Assembly: GCA_963725425.1 (NCBI GenBank)
Contig: CAVRYJ010000006.1
Location: forward strand, 1 to 64,000
Reading direction: 5' to 3'
DNA length: 64,000 nucleotides
From: Clostridium_I sp963725425
GTDB lineage: Bacteria > Bacillota > Clostridia > Clostridiales > Clostridiaceae
Shown here: positions 27,248 through 38,073 of the stretch, one piece after another
Position numbering within the stretch: position 1 is the first letter of the stretch
Layout of the letters: each line of letters opens with the position of its first letter
Program-made: the position numbers and the translations under genes
Notes under the pieces: model-generated
Told to the model about the DNA's origin: nothing
The model's database searches: none
What the model saw: the letters and a program-made list of their open reading frames with translations, nothing else

Positions 27248-28359
27248 ATGGATAACTTTCAGAAGAATTATATGGATAACAAATGGATTTTAATATTTAG
27301 CTTATTAACAATAATATTGAGTGTTTTTTGTTTATGGTTTCTTGTAACAGGGTTAAAATTGGCAGTGATAAACATGAAAATATTTTGTATTCTGAAATTA
27401 TAAATTATTCTATGCCCTTGATAAAAGTAACAAATTCCGACGATGAGAGTATGGTAAATAATACCTTTTCTATAGGGGGTAGTGTTTTAACATATTTAGG
27501 GCTGGACTTAACCCATCCAGATGGAATTTTGAAGAAAGAAATTTCATATTTTAGAAATGATGATTTTTCCTTTGTTTCTTCAATGGATAGTAATTTTAAA
27601 ACTAGTGATGATGGTTTTAATTTGAAGAATAAGGATATAACCAAAAATGATGATTCAGGTAATTTAACTAATGGTGCAAGTAATTTAAATTCTCAAAAAA
27701 ATAATGGACAAGTATATGATCCTACGCTAAAAAAAGCTATGAATTCTTTAAAACCAGAAATTTTAATATATCATACTCATACTACAGAAAGTTATGACCC
27801 ATATGGGCCGGACAATATGAATCCTACAGAAAATGTGTGCGCTGTTGGAGACGAACTTGCAAAAGATTTACAAGATGATTATGGTATTTCTGTAATACAT
27901 GATAAAACAATTCATAACGCAACAGATTATGATGGTAGTTATGTAAGATCATCAAAAACTGTGGCAAAATACTTACAGCAGTATGGAGATTTTAAGATGA
28001 TAATAGATATACATAGAGATTCATTAAATGATAAAGCACCAGATACAATAAACATAAATGGTGAAAATGTAGCAAGATTTGAGTTCGTAATGTCAGTGGC
28101 AAACAATCCTCATGCTGATAAAAATATGGAGCTTGTAAAAACACTAGTAAACATAGCAAATGAAGATTTCAAAGGATTAATGTGCAATGAAAATATAGAC
28201 ATTTACCAACATGGTAATAATAGTTTTAATCAGTCAATGAGTAACAATGCCTTTTTGCTTGAAGTTGGTTGTGATAAAAATAGTTTAGATGAAGCAAAGG
28301 GTACAGCTAAATATATTGCAAGGATTTTAGCACAACAATTAAATGGAAAAAATAAGTAA
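27248..28359 (+). CDS. SpoIIP-family protein (stage II sporulation protein P-like), one frameshift
   Basis: About 370 aa once repaired. The N-terminal cytoplasmic tail and one helix (WILIFSLLTIILSVFCLWFL) come from ATG 27248, which has GGGAGA upstream. The frame then breaks in an A-run at 27354-27357 (four A in place of five). The rest is read from about 27358 to 28359. The extracellular domain has ILIYHTHTTESYDPYG, MIIDIHRDS and ALLEVG-type NAFLLEVGCD, the SpoIIP amidase/endopeptidase signature. SpoIIP degrades peptidoglycan during engulfment with SpoIID and SpoIIM. This copy is not beside gpr, so it may be a paralogue. Confidence 0.8.
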
Positions 28360-28370
28360 AAACAAAAAAA

Positions 28371-28407
28371 CAAAAAAACAACTCTAAAATATAGGGCTGT
28401 TTTTTTG
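28371..28407 (+). terminator. Terminator after the SpoIIP-like gene
   Basis: CAAAAAAACA pairs with TGTTTTTTTG around a 17-base loop that holds GGGC. Confidence 0.5.
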
Positions 28408-28477
28408 TTGTAAATAATTATAATTTATATCTAGTGTATGATAAAATATATATTATAAAGTATTTGGAAAATATATA

Positions 28478-28523
28478 AGACATCTGATGAAAAATATACT
28501 AACATATTTTTCATCAGATGTCT
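28478..28523 (+). repeat. Perfect 20-bp inverted repeat just upstream of addB
   Basis: AGACATCTGATGAAAAATAT, loop ACTAAC, then the exact reverse complement, ending 21 bases before the addB start codon. Its end (AGACATCTGA) resembles the family A terminus AGGCATCTGA. It may be a minimal derivative of that element or a leader hairpin controlling addBA. Confidence 0.8.
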
Positions 28524-28544
28524 AAAAGAAAGGTATGGGTAACT

Positions 28545-31500
28545 ATGAGTTTGAGATTTATATACGGAAGAGCAGGAAGTGGTAAAAGCCACTTTTGTAT
28601 AGAAGATATAAAAGCAAAGGTATGGAAGAAAGCAGAAAATCCTCTTGTGTATCTTATACCTGAACAGTTTTCCTTTCAGGCTGAAAAAAATGTACTTAAC
28701 ACAATAGGAGAAGAGTCCAATCTGAATGTAAAGGTGCTTAGCTTTAAGAGAATGGCTTATAGAATTATGAATGAGGTAGGTGGTATAACTCATAAACACA
28801 TGGATTCTGCAGGAAAGTGCATGCTTATTTCGCACGTTTTGGATGAGGTACTAGAGTATTTGACTGTTTTTAAAAGAGCTGCAACTCAAAAAGGTTTTAT
28901 AAATACTATTTCAGATTCCATAAGTGAATTTAAAAGATATTCAATAACTCCGGAGCTTTTAGAGAGTACTGCGGCACATATGGAAAATGATGTAAATCTA
29001 AGGAGTAAGCTTTCGGATTTGAGTAAAATCTATGGAAACTTTGAAGAACTACTTCATAAGAATTATATTGATGCCGATGATGATTTGGTTATACTAGATG
29101 AAAAATTAGATGAATCAAAAATGTTTAATAATGCAGAAATATGGATTGACGAATTTTCAAGTTTTACGCCACAGCAGTATAAGATAATTGAAAAGCTTAT
29201 GAGAAAAGCTAAAAGAGTTAACATCTCTCTTACAAGTGATTATGTGGAGGGAAGAAATTATGGCACGGATATATTTCAATTCACAAGAAATACAGAGAAT
29301 AGAATCATAGATATAGCTAGGGATAACAATGTAATGCTAGATAAACCTGTGGTGTTAAACAAAAGACCGTTTTATCGCTTCAAAGACAGTAAAGCACTTG
29401 CATGTCTTGAACAAAATCTCTTTGCCTATCCTCATGAAAAGTATAAGGAGGGAACTGAGGATATAGTGCTTTTTAGGGCGCAGAATGCATATTCCGAAAT
29501 AGAGAGCACAGCGAGAGACATAATAAGAATGTGCAGAGATAAAGGTTATCGTTATAGAGATATTGCTGTAATAACAAGAGATCTTAAAAACTATGAAAAT
29601 GTGATTTCAGCTGTTTTTAATGAACATGGAATAGATTATTTCATTGATGAAAAGAGAGATATAGAGGGGAATTTAATAGTTGTATTAATAACTTCAGCCA
29701 TAGAAATCATTAATAAAAATTGGTCTTATGGTGCAATGTTTAGATACTTAAAGACAGGTCTAACAAATATTCCTTCTGAAGACATTGATGTATTCGAAAA
29801 TTATGTTTTGGCTTCAGGGATAAGAGGAAAAAAGAAGTGGCTGGATGCGGAAAAATGGGAGTATAGACCTGATGCTGCTTTTGGTAGTGACGAAATATCC
29901 GTTAAAGAACAGAAGTTATTGGATAGAATAAATTCAATAAGGCAGGCCGTAATTGAACCTTTAAGAAAATTTTATTTAAAAACTAGGGGAAAGAAAAATG
30001 CTGAAGAAATTTGTAAAATAGTGTTCGAATTCTTAATGGACATAGGAACTCAGGAAAAGGTGGAGTCGCTAGTTTATGAATTTAAAGAGAGTAAAAGACA
30101 CAGACTAGCAAATGAGTATAGCCAAATATGGAATATAATAATTGATCTACTTGATCAAACTGTTGAAGTTATGGCAGATACTCAGCTTACCTTAGAAGAT
30201 TTTGAAAAGACATTGACTATAGGTGTTAAGGAACATAAGATGGGGCTTATACCACCATCAGTAGATCAAGTTCTTGTAGGAAGTGTTGAGAGGCTTAAGA
30301 GCCATGATATATGTGCACTTTATCTTGTTGGGGTAAATGATGGTGTGTTTCCTTCAACAAACAATGATGAAGGGATTTTAAGTGATACGGAGAGAATACT
30401 ACTTAAAGCTAAAGGGGTGGAGCTAGCCAAGGATACAAGGACTGCAGCTTTTGAAGAACAATTTTTAGTATATACAACACTTACTATACCTGGAAGGTAT
30501 CTAAGAGTTAGCTATCCTATGGCAGATTATGAAGGTAAAACTCTTAGAACTTCACCCATTGTTTCAAGAATAAAAAGTATATATGTAAACATTAAAGAGG
30601 AAAGTGATTTTAATTTCAGTGAGAGCGATGAGGATAGGTTAAAGCTTATTGATGCAAAAATTCCCACGTTTAACAAACTTATTAATGTTATGAGAAGGAA
30701 AATTGATGGAGAAACAAATGCTGTGATTTGGAGAGATGTATATAAGTGGTTCAGTACTAAAGAAGAATGGAGAGAAAAGTGTCAAAGGGCTTTTAGCGGA
30801 ACTAGCTACTCAAATCAGAGCAAGCTGATTAGCCATGAAAAGGCAAAAAAACTCTACGGAGATAATATGAGAATAAATGTATCCAGACTTGAAAAATATG
30901 CAGAGTGTCCTTTTGCATATTACGTTCAGTATGGACTTAGTGCTAAAGAGAGAAAGGTATTTAAACTCAGTTATCCTGATATAGGTACTTTTATGCATAA
31001 AATAATAGATGATTTTAGTGAAAAGGTAAAGTCTGATGGGCTAAGTTGGGACGAAATCGATAATCTATGGTGTGAAGATAGCATAAATAGAATTGTAGAG
31101 GACAACGTTCAAAAAAGTAACAGCTATATTTTAAGTAGTTCACCAAGATATCAATATTTAACACAGAGGCTTAAAAGAGTACTCACAAGAACTGCTAGGG
31201 TTATAACAAATCACATAAGGAGAAGTGGGTTTAAACCTGTTGGATTTGAAATTGACTTTAGCGAAACTGGAGGCTATCCTCCAATAATTGTTGAACTTGC
31301 ATCAGGAGAAAAAGTTAATCTCATAGGAAGAATAGATAGAATAGATATGCTAGTTAAAGAAGGGGAGACCTATATAAGGATAATTGATTACAAATCTGGG
31401 AATAAAATTTTTAAATTATCTGATGTATACTACGGCCTTCAGGTTCAGCTTCTATTATATCTTGATGCTATACTTACAGAAGAAGGTAAAGATTCTGAAA

Positions 31501-32003
31501 AAGAACCTCTTCCTGGAGCAATTTTATATTTTAAAATAGACGATCCTATAATAAGGAACAATAAGGATTTAAACGATGAAGATCTTAAAATGGAGATAAT
31601 TAAAAAATTTAAAATGAATGGGTTATTAATTGATGACCCGGATATAATTAAAGAGATGGATAGAGAAATGGATGGTAACTCTGTGGTTATACCTGCAAGG
31701 ATAAACAAGGATGGAAGTCTTGGAAAATCTGATGTAGCTTCAAAAAAACAGTTTGAATTATTAAGAGAACATGTTAAAAATGTAATTGCTGAGAGTTGTC
31801 AAAATATGCTTAGTGGGGACATAAGCATTAATCCATGTAAAAATAAGGATTTTGTACCATGCAACTTTTGCCTTTACTCATCAATTTGCGCTTTCGATTC
31901 AACACTTGAAGATAATAATTATAGAAACATTTATGATAAAAGTGATAATGAGGTTTGGAGTATTTTGGATAAGAAATATGGAAAAGAAGAAGGTGAAAAC
32001 TAG
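28545..32003 (+). CDS. addB: ATP-dependent helicase/deoxyribonuclease subunit B
   Basis: 1152 aa subunit of the AddAB double-strand-break resection machine, the Firmicutes counterpart of RecBCD. Walker A is IYGRAGSGKSHF at the N-terminus. The C-terminal nuclease domain has EIDFSETGGYPP and RIIDYKSGNK. An iron-sulfur staple is formed by Cys of YAECPFAYYV and the later CNFCLYSSIC. ATG 28545 is preferred over 28518, which lies in the inverted repeat. Its TAG stop overlaps the GTG start of addA at 32003, so the pair is coupled. Confidence 0.95.
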   Translation: MSLRFIYGRAGSGKSHFCIEDIKAKVWKKAENPLVYLIPEQFSFQAEKNVLNTIGEESNLNVKVLSFKRMAYRIMNEVGGITHKHMDSAGKCMLISHVLDEVLEYLTVFKRAATQKGFINTISDSISEFKRYSITPELLESTAAHMENDVNLRSKLSDLSKIYGNFEELLHKNYIDADDDLVILDEKLDESKMFNNAEIWIDEFSSFTPQQYKIIEKLMRKAKRVNISLTSDYVEGRNYGTDIFQFTRNTENRIIDIARDNNVMLDKPVVLNKRPFYRFKDSKALACLEQNLFAYPHEKYKEGTEDIVLFRAQNAYSEIESTARDIIRMCRDKGYRYRDIAVITRDLKNYENVISAVFNEHGIDYFIDEKRDIEGNLIVVLITSAIEIINKNWSYGAMFRYLKTGLTNIPSEDIDVFENYVLASGIRGKKKWLDAEKWEYRPDAAFGSDEISVKEQKLLDRINSIRQAVIEPLRKFYLKTRGKKNAEEICKIVFEFLMDIGTQEKVESLVYEFKESKRHRLANEYSQIWNIIIDLLDQTVEVMADTQLTLEDFEKTLTIGVKEHKMGLIPPSVDQVLVGSVERLKSHDICALYLVGVNDGVFPSTNNDEGILSDTERILLKAKGVELAKDTRTAAFEEQFLVYTTLTIPGRYLRVSYPMADYEGKTLRTSPIVSRIKSIYVNIKEESDFNFSESDEDRLKLIDAKIPTFNKLINVMRRKIDGETNAVIWRDVYKWFSTKEEWREKCQRAFSGTSYSNQSKLISHEKAKKLYGDNMRINVSRLEKYAECPFAYYVQYGLSAKERKVFKLSYPDIGTFMHKIIDDFSEKVKSDGLSWDEIDNLWCEDSINRIVEDNVQKSNSYILSSSPRYQYLTQRLKRVLTRTARVITNHIRRSGFKPVGFEIDFSETGGYPPIIVELASGEKVNLIGRIDRIDMLVKEGETYIRIIDYKSGNKIFKLSDVYYGLQVQLLLYLDAILTEEGKDSEKEPLPGAILYFKIDDPIIRNNKDLNDEDLKMEIIKKFKMNGLLIDDPDIIKEMDREMDGNSVVIPARINKDGSLGKSDVASKKQFELLREHVKNVIAESCQNMLSGDISINPCKNKDFVPCNFCLYSSICAFDSTLEDNNYRNIYDKSDNEVWSILDKKYGKEEGEN

Positions 32004-35000
32004 TGGGAACTACATGGACAAAAGAACAGAGGGAAGCTATTTATACAAGGGGAAGCAACTTACTTGTGGCAGCAGCAGCTGGGGCTGGTAAAACCGCAGT
32101 GCTAGTTGAAAGAATAATTCAGATGATAATAGACGAGAAAAATCCAGTTGATATAGATAGGCTTCTTGTGGTTACTTTTACAAATGCAGCATCTGCAGAA
32201 ATGAGGGAGAGAGTTGGAGAGGCAATATCAAGAGAACTGTCAAAAAATCCAGAGTCAAGTGCGCTGCAAAGGCAACTTGTGCTTCTTAATAAGGCAAGGA
32301 TTACCACAATCCACTCTTTTTGTTTGGATGTAATTAAAAACTATTTTCATCTTATAGACCTAGATCCTAAATTTAGAATAGCAGATGAAACTGAAATGGT
32401 TTTATTAAAAAGCGAGACTATAGAAGATCTTTTGAAAAAAGATATGAAAGTGAAGATAAAGAATTTTTAAATCTAATAGAGTGTTATTGTTCTAATAGAG
32501 ATGATTCAGCACTGGTGGATATGATACTTTCTCTGTATAGCTTTGCAAAGAGTAGTCCTTTCCCAGAAAAGTGGCTTAAGGATATGAGTGAGAATTTTAA
32601 TGTGCCAGAGGACTTTGATTTTGGAAATTCAATTTGGGGCAGGGCTCTGCTTTCAAATGCAAAAATAGAGTTAGAAGGAATGAAAAAATCTGCAATGAAG
32701 GCTCTAGAAGTCATTGAAAGTGAAGATACATTAGCGCCTTATGGAGCAAGTATTAATGAGGATTTAAGCATAATAAATGACTTGGCTATGAGTACAGATA
32801 AACCCTTTGAAAATTTCTCGTATTATCTGGCTTCTTCAAAATTTACTACTCTTAAAAGGTGTGGTAAAGACGTAAATAAGGAAAAAAAAGAACAGGTTCA
32901 GACTCTTAGAGATAGATATAAAAAACAGCTTAAAGATATGGCAGAGGAAATATTAAGTACTTTAAATGAAAACATGGCAGAGCATATTAAGGAGTTATAT
33001 CCAATGATGAAATGTCTTGGAGAATTAGTAATAGCATTTGATAAAGACTATATCAAAGCTAAAAGAAGTAAGGGTATAATTGATTTTAATGACATTGAAC
33101 ATTTGACACTTAATATACTCACCACAGTTACCGAAGATGGAAATGTAGCTCCATCAAAGGCAGCAATTGAAATAAGAGAAAAATATGAAGAGGTTTTGAT
33201 AGATGAATATCAAGATAGTAATACGGTACAGGAGTATATTTTAGGTGTGGTTTCAAGAAGAGATAGTGAAAATCCAAATGTGTTCATGGTTGGAGATGTA
33301 AAACAGAGTATTTATAGATTTAGGCAGGCAAAGCCAGAGTTATTTTTACAAAAATATAATTCATATTCTGAAAAAGCAGATGCAAAAAATAGGAAAATAC
33401 TATTATTTAAAAACTTTAGGAGTAGAGAAAGAATTATTAATGGTGTAAACTTTATTTTTAGGGCTATCATGTCAGAAAACATAGGCGAACTAAACTATAA
33501 TGACAGGGAAGAATTAAAGCTAGGAGCTAGGTTTGAGGATATAGATAAAGATGTTTTTAACTCACTTGGAGATAATGAACTTCACATAATTGAGAAGAAC
33601 AGCAGTGTGGAAAAGCCAGAGGCAGGTGAAGAAGATGAAGAGGATATAGATAAAATAAGGTTAGAAGCTAAAATGGTAGCTAGAAGGATAGGCGGGCTTA
33701 TAAATCCTAAGGACAAACCATACGCTGTATTTGATAAGAATACAAAGGAATATAGGGGTATTAGGTTTAAAGATATAGTAATACTTCTGCGTGCAACTAA
33801 GAACTGGGCGCCTACCTTTATGGATGAACTAAAAAAACAAGATATACCTGTTTTCGCTGATACAGGAAGTGGGTATTTTGAAACTACGGAAATCAAGACA
33901 ATTTTGGCCCTACTTCAGATAATAGATAATCCATTGCAGGATATACCACTTTTAGCTGTAATGAGATCGCCTATAGCTTCCTTCAGTGATGAAGAAATTA
34001 TAGACATAAGAAATATAGATAAAACAGTAGGTTTTTATCAGGTGCTGAAAAATATTTGGGAAGACTCAGGGTTAAAGTCAGAACTTACTGAAAAATGTTT
34101 GCATTTTGTTCAACTTATCCATAAATTCAGAGCACAATCAATGCATATTCCAATAGATGAATTTATATGGTATTTATATACGGAGACTGGTTATTACGGC
34201 TATGTTGGAGCAATGCAAGGTGGAATGCAAAGGCAGGCAAATCTTAGGATATTGTTCCAAAGGGCTAAAGCCTATGAAAGCACTAGTTATAAGGGATTAT
34301 TTAATTTCATTAATTTCATTAATAGGCTTAAGATAAGTAGTAAGGATATGGGAAGCGCTAAGATATTAGGTGAAAATCAAGATGTAGTTAGAATAATGAG
34401 TATTCATAAAAGCAAGGGTTTAGAATTTCCTATTGTAATAATTCCTGGCTGTGGAAAAAACTTTAACTTAAGGGATATGTCAAAGTCAGTACTTTTACAT
34501 TATGATCTTGGCATAGGACCTGACTATGTTAATTTTAAAAGGCGAATTTCTTATCCAACTATATTTAAAAATGCCATTAAGAAAAAAATAAAGATAGAAA
34601 GTCTCTCTGAAGAAATGAGAATATTATATGTTGCAATGACAAGGGCAAAGGAAAAGCTTATAATAACAGGAGCTGTAAATGATTTGACAAAAGCAACCGT
34701 AAAATGGGCTTCAGAAGTAGGTAGTGATGAAGAAAAGGTGCCTGAAAATGTTATACTTAATGGTAAAAATTATTTGGATTGGATTTGCCCTCCGGTAATG
34801 AAACATAAAGATGGAGAAGTACTTAGAAAGCAGACAAATATGGAATTGGACTATTTTAGCCAAGTACAGGATAATTCTAGATGGAAGGTTTTACTTTGGA
34901 AGAGGGATGAGATAGTAAAAAATGGAGAAGGTATTGAGAAAATAATAGAAAATAATGAGGGACAAGATAAGCTTGAGGACATACTTTTTGAGATCGAGAG

Positions 35001-35712
35001 TAAGCTGCCAAGAACAGAGTATTACAAAGAGATAGATAGAAGGCTTAGCTGGAAATATAAATATAAGGATTCAAATCTTATGCCTTCAAGTATTTCTGTT
35101 ACTGAGCTAAAAAGGCAGTACAATACTGAAGAAGATTATTCAACAAATTTGTTTCCAGAAGGGTTAAAAAAACGCCCTGCTTTTATGGAGGAGAAAAAAA
35201 CATTAACTCCCTCTGAGAGAGGTACGGCTATGCATAATGTAATGCAAAGAATTGATTTCCATCTTGGAGTCGACAACTTAAGTATAAAAAAGCAAATGGA
35301 TAAAATGATTTTTAAGGAATTTATAACAGAAAACCAGGCAAAGGCAGTGGATATAAGTAAGATAGCTAGATTCTTCGAAAGTAAAATTGGAAAGAGAATG
35401 CTTTCATCTAAAAATATAAAGAGAGAAATTCCCTTTGTTGTAAGACTTAAGGCAAACGATATATATAAGGGTACATCAGAGGAATATATTATGCTTCAAG
35501 GTGCCATAGATTGTTATTTTGAGGAAGAAGATGGCATAATCCTTGTGGATTATAAGACTGACTATGTTACATATGAAAATGTGGATACTGTTGTAGAAAA
35601 ATATAGGGAACAATTGAAATATTATAGTTTTGCATTGGAGAAGATTACGGGAAAAAGTGTTAAGGAAAAATATTTGTATTTGTTTTATGATGGACGAATT
35701 GTGAAAATGTGA
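32003..35712 (+). CDS. addA: ATP-dependent helicase/nuclease subunit A, one frameshift
   Basis: About 1236 aa once repaired. UvrD-like helicase plus nuclease that unwinds and degrades DNA ends up to Chi. Walker A is VAAAAGAGKTAVL, motif II LIDEYQDSN, and other helicase motifs are GDVKQSIYRFRQAKP and RIMSIHKSKGLEFP. The C-terminal nuclease motif is GIILVDYKTDYV. The first ORF (32003-32470) stops because a T-run at about 32429-32432 has four T in place of five. ESEDKEFLNLIECYCSNRDD continues in the next frame. GTG 32003 overlaps the addB stop. Confidence 0.93.
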
Positions 35713-35732
35713 TTTTGTACAAGGAGGATAAA

Positions 35733-36209
35733 ATGTTGAACTTTTTCAGAAAAAACTATGAAATAGTAGCACCAATTTCAGGTAAAGTTATAGAGCTATC
35801 CAAGGTACAGGACAGGGTATTTGCTACAAAAATGGCTGGTGACGGTGTAGCCATTTTTGCAGATGGAGATACGGTATATGCTCCTTCAGATGGGGTTGTT
35901 TCACTTATATTTGAGAGCAATCATGCTATAGGAATGACACTAGATAATGGTATAGAACTTCTTGTCCATTTAGGTATTGACACTGTTGAGCTTAAAGGTC
36001 AGGGGTTTAAAAGGATAATTAAAGAAGGCACAAGAGTTAAAGCAGGAGAGCCTATTTTAAGAATCAACAAAGATTTTATAACTGAAAAGGGATACTCATT
36101 AGTTACACCTGTTTTAATTACCAATACTGACATGTTAAAAGATATTCAATGTAATGTGGGAATAAAAGCGGTGGGTGGACAGACAATAATTATGACATAT
36201 AGAATTTAA
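35733..36209 (+). CDS. PTS system glucose-type EIIA component
   Basis: 158 aa, a stand-alone IIA-Glc domain that passes phosphate from HPr to a sugar permease IIB. Active-site regions are IFESNHAIGMTLDNGIELLVH and VHLGIDTVELKG, with both conserved His, and NGIELL. ATG 35733 sits 4 bases after AAGGAGGAT; an in-frame GTG at 35709 is before that site. It follows addA by about 20 bp, an unusual functional neighbour. No permease gene is in the window. The stop TAA (36207-36209) begins a family A-like repeat. Confidence 0.9.
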   Translation: MLNFFRKNYEIVAPISGKVIELSKVQDRVFATKMAGDGVAIFADGDTVYAPSDGVVSLIFESNHAIGMTLDNGIELLVHLGIDTVELKGQGFKRIIKEGTRVKAGEPILRINKDFITEKGYSLVTPVLITNTDMLKDIQCNVGIKAVGGQTIIMTYRI

Positions 36210-36283
36210 GGTATTTTCAATACAATAACTAGTCAGTATGCTATGATATTTAACTTGCTATTTTCTTCAGATTATATTTCTAG
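36207..36283 (+). repeat. Family A-related repeat, decayed short form
   Basis: TAAGGTATTTTCAATACAAT, then AACTAGTCAGTATGCTATGA, then TTGCTATTTTCTTCAGATTA. The TAA is the stop of the PTS gene. Confidence 0.55.
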
Positions 36284-36347
36284 ACATTACTCATTAACTA
36301 CTTTATAGTTAATGAGTAATATGGTAATATAAGCTCACAATAATAAT

Positions 36348-36492
36348 TTGGCATCCTCAAAACAATAACCAGTCAGTATGTAGTCTATTTTGTGTCATGC
36401 TACGTTTGCAGAAACTTTAGATAATACTACTCCTAGCTCTGACCAAAATAGACCTGGCATCTTTCATTTGTTATTTTTTTCAGATGCCTTAA
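36348..36492 (+). repeat. Family A repeat, divergent long copy
   Basis: The left end is TTGGCATCCTCAAAACAATA and the right end TTATTTTTTTCAGATGCCTTAA. The centre keeps CAGTATGTAGTCTATTTTGTG but has lost the CCATTAC/GTAATGG stem. Confidence 0.75.
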
Positions 36493-36506
36493 AGGTGGAA
36501 TAAATA

Positions 36507-36662
36507 ATGTCAGATAAAAGTATAGAACTTATGAAAAAGTTAATTCAGGAAAAAAAGAATAAGGGTGTAGATAAAGGCGGTAATAACAGACCGGATAAAG
36601 TTATTGGGAATAAACGAAAAGGTTATAATAATACTAAACAAGGTGGAGTATTTGATAAATAA
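36507..36662 (+). CDS. Small Lys/Gly-rich protein, function unknown
   Basis: 51 aa, MSDKSIELMKKLIQEKKNKG at the N-terminus and a basic C-terminal half ending KQGGVFDK. AAGGTGGAA lies 8-15 bases before ATG 36507, and a strong terminator follows. From memory, short clostridial proteins with an amphipathic start and a GG-x-FDK end are common at this kind of position, so I regard it as real. No function is known to me. Confidence 0.6.
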   Translation: MSDKSIELMKKLIQEKKNKGVDKGGNNRPDKVIGNKRKGYNNTKQGGVFDK

Positions 36663-36692
36663 TATTGTAGAGTAGTTTTAGCCATCTAAAAG

Positions 36693-36740
36693 AAAATGAC
36701 TGTGCAAAAATGAATAAAACCATTTTTACACAGTCATTTT
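36693..36740. terminator. Bidirectional terminator
   Basis: AAAATGACTGTGCAAAAATG pairs with CATTTTTACACAGTCATTTT, with A-runs and T-runs on both sides. It serves the small plus-strand gene and the convergent 3D-domain gene. Confidence 0.85.
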
Positions 36741-37801
36741 TACTTTATAATAGTAACAGTAACAGTTTGTCTCCCCCAAGCATTTGCTTGCGCGGGCGTG
36801 GGTAAATACACGTCTATTATGTTGCCTTGTATAGCGCTTCCAGTATCTTCAGCAATAGCATAACCGTAACCAGATACGTAAACTTTAGTTCCAAGTGGGA
36901 TAACGGTTGGATCTACAGCTATAGTGCTATAGCCGCCAGAATCTCTATGGGTCAAGGTATTGCTTGCTGTATAACCATAATCAGAATAGGAAGTTGCAGT
37001 CATAGTATAAACAGTTGAAGAAGCACTAGGTGGACTAGGCTGACTAGGAGTTACACTGCTTGTACTACTAGGAGCTGCCAGTAATGCAGTATTTTGAGCT
37101 GCAACATTTTTTGCATTTTGCAGAGCAAGGGTTTGTGCTTTTTGTGCGGCTACTGCTTGAGCCGCTGCTAACTCTTTTTGTCTTTGAGCTTCAATCAACT
37201 TCTTTTCCTTATCATTTGCCTTGCTAAGCAAATCCTTTTCTTGAGTTATATCTGTACTTAATTTTGCTAAAGAACTTTCATTATCAGATTTAAGCGTTTG
37301 TAAGTCCTCATTAGCAACGTCTAAATTTTTCCTTTGCAATGTAATAACAGCTTGCTGCTGCTTTACATTACTTATAATATTATTGTCGTATTGTATTATT
37401 CTTGCAGTTATATCCATTTTACTTATAAAATCACTTAGACTATGTGAGCCTAGAAGCACTTCTAAATAACTAGAATTACCATCTGTGTACATAGCCTTCA
37501 TTCTTTTATTTAACAGAATTTGTTCTGTGCCCAACCTTTGTTTTGTAGCATCTAGTTTAGCTTGGGTATTTTGAATGTCACTAGCAGCTTTGTTCATATC
37601 TTTTTTATTTTTGTCAACTTTTTTTAGTACATCACCAACTTGGGAATCTAGAGTTTGAACCCTTTGTTGTAACTGATTCTTAGTGTCCTGAACTTGCTTT
37701 AATTGGTTTGAATCGTCATTGGATGTGGCTGCAAAAACATCACTATTAAATGTAAACATTAATGCTAATACCATAATTATAGATAATGCTTTTATTTTCA
37801 A
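36740..37801 (-). CDS. Secreted coiled-coil protein with C-terminal 3D domain
   Basis: 353 aa. A signal peptide (KIKALSIIMVLALMFTFNSDVFA) is followed by a long PcsB/CwlO-like coiled coil (about 30-215, Gln/Lys/Asp-rich). An Ala- then Ser/Pro-rich linker leads to a 3D domain at about 268-353 with AVDPTVIPLGTKVYV, AIAEDTGSAIQGNIIDVYL and the three conserved Asp. The 3D fold is shared with lytic transglycosylases such as MltA and the Rpf/YabE/YuiC group. It probably acts on peptidoglycan outside the cell, with the coiled coil as a regulatory arm. Confidence 0.85.
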   Translation of the reverse strand: MKIKALSIIMVLALMFTFNSDVFAATSNDDSNQLKQVQDTKNQLQQRVQTLDSQVGDVLKKVDKNKKDMNKAASDIQNTQAKLDATKQRLGTEQILLNKRMKAMYTDGNSSYLEVLLGSHSLSDFISKMDITARIIQYDNNIISNVKQQQAVITLQRKNLDVANEDLQTLKSDNESSLAKLSTDITQEKDLLSKANDKEKKLIEAQRQKELAAAQAVAAQKAQTLALQNAKNVAAQNTALLAAPSSTSSVTPSQPSPPSASSTVYTMTATSYSDYGYTASNTLTHRDSGGYSTIAVDPTVIPLGTKVYVSGYGYAIAEDTGSAIQGNIIDVYLPTPAQANAWGRQTVTVTIIK

Positions 37802-37932
37802 TTAATATCCCCCTTTGACAGTTTTACTTCTAGACTATTATAACATAAGATAAAAATAATGCATGGATGATTTTCCCAATAGTCTAAAATCAGTAATTTG
37901 TTAAAGAAAAAAATGAAAATTTTTATTTAGTA

Positions 37933-37961
37933 TTTACAAATAGAAGATGTTGTAGTATTAT
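37933..37961 (+). promoter_or_regulatory. Probable tpx promoter
   Basis: TTTACA (37933-37938), 17-base spacer, TATTAT (37956-37961), about 110 bp before the gene. A good Shine-Dalgarno (GTGAGGTGA near 38008) lies too far from the start to serve it. Confidence 0.45.
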
Positions 37962-38073
37962 TGTTAATAGATAATAAATGTTAAATAATATTAAATATTA
38001 AATAAAGTGAGGTGAATAGTTTACTCATTTAGATATTCACACTGGTACAAAATATATGGGCTAATATCTATTA

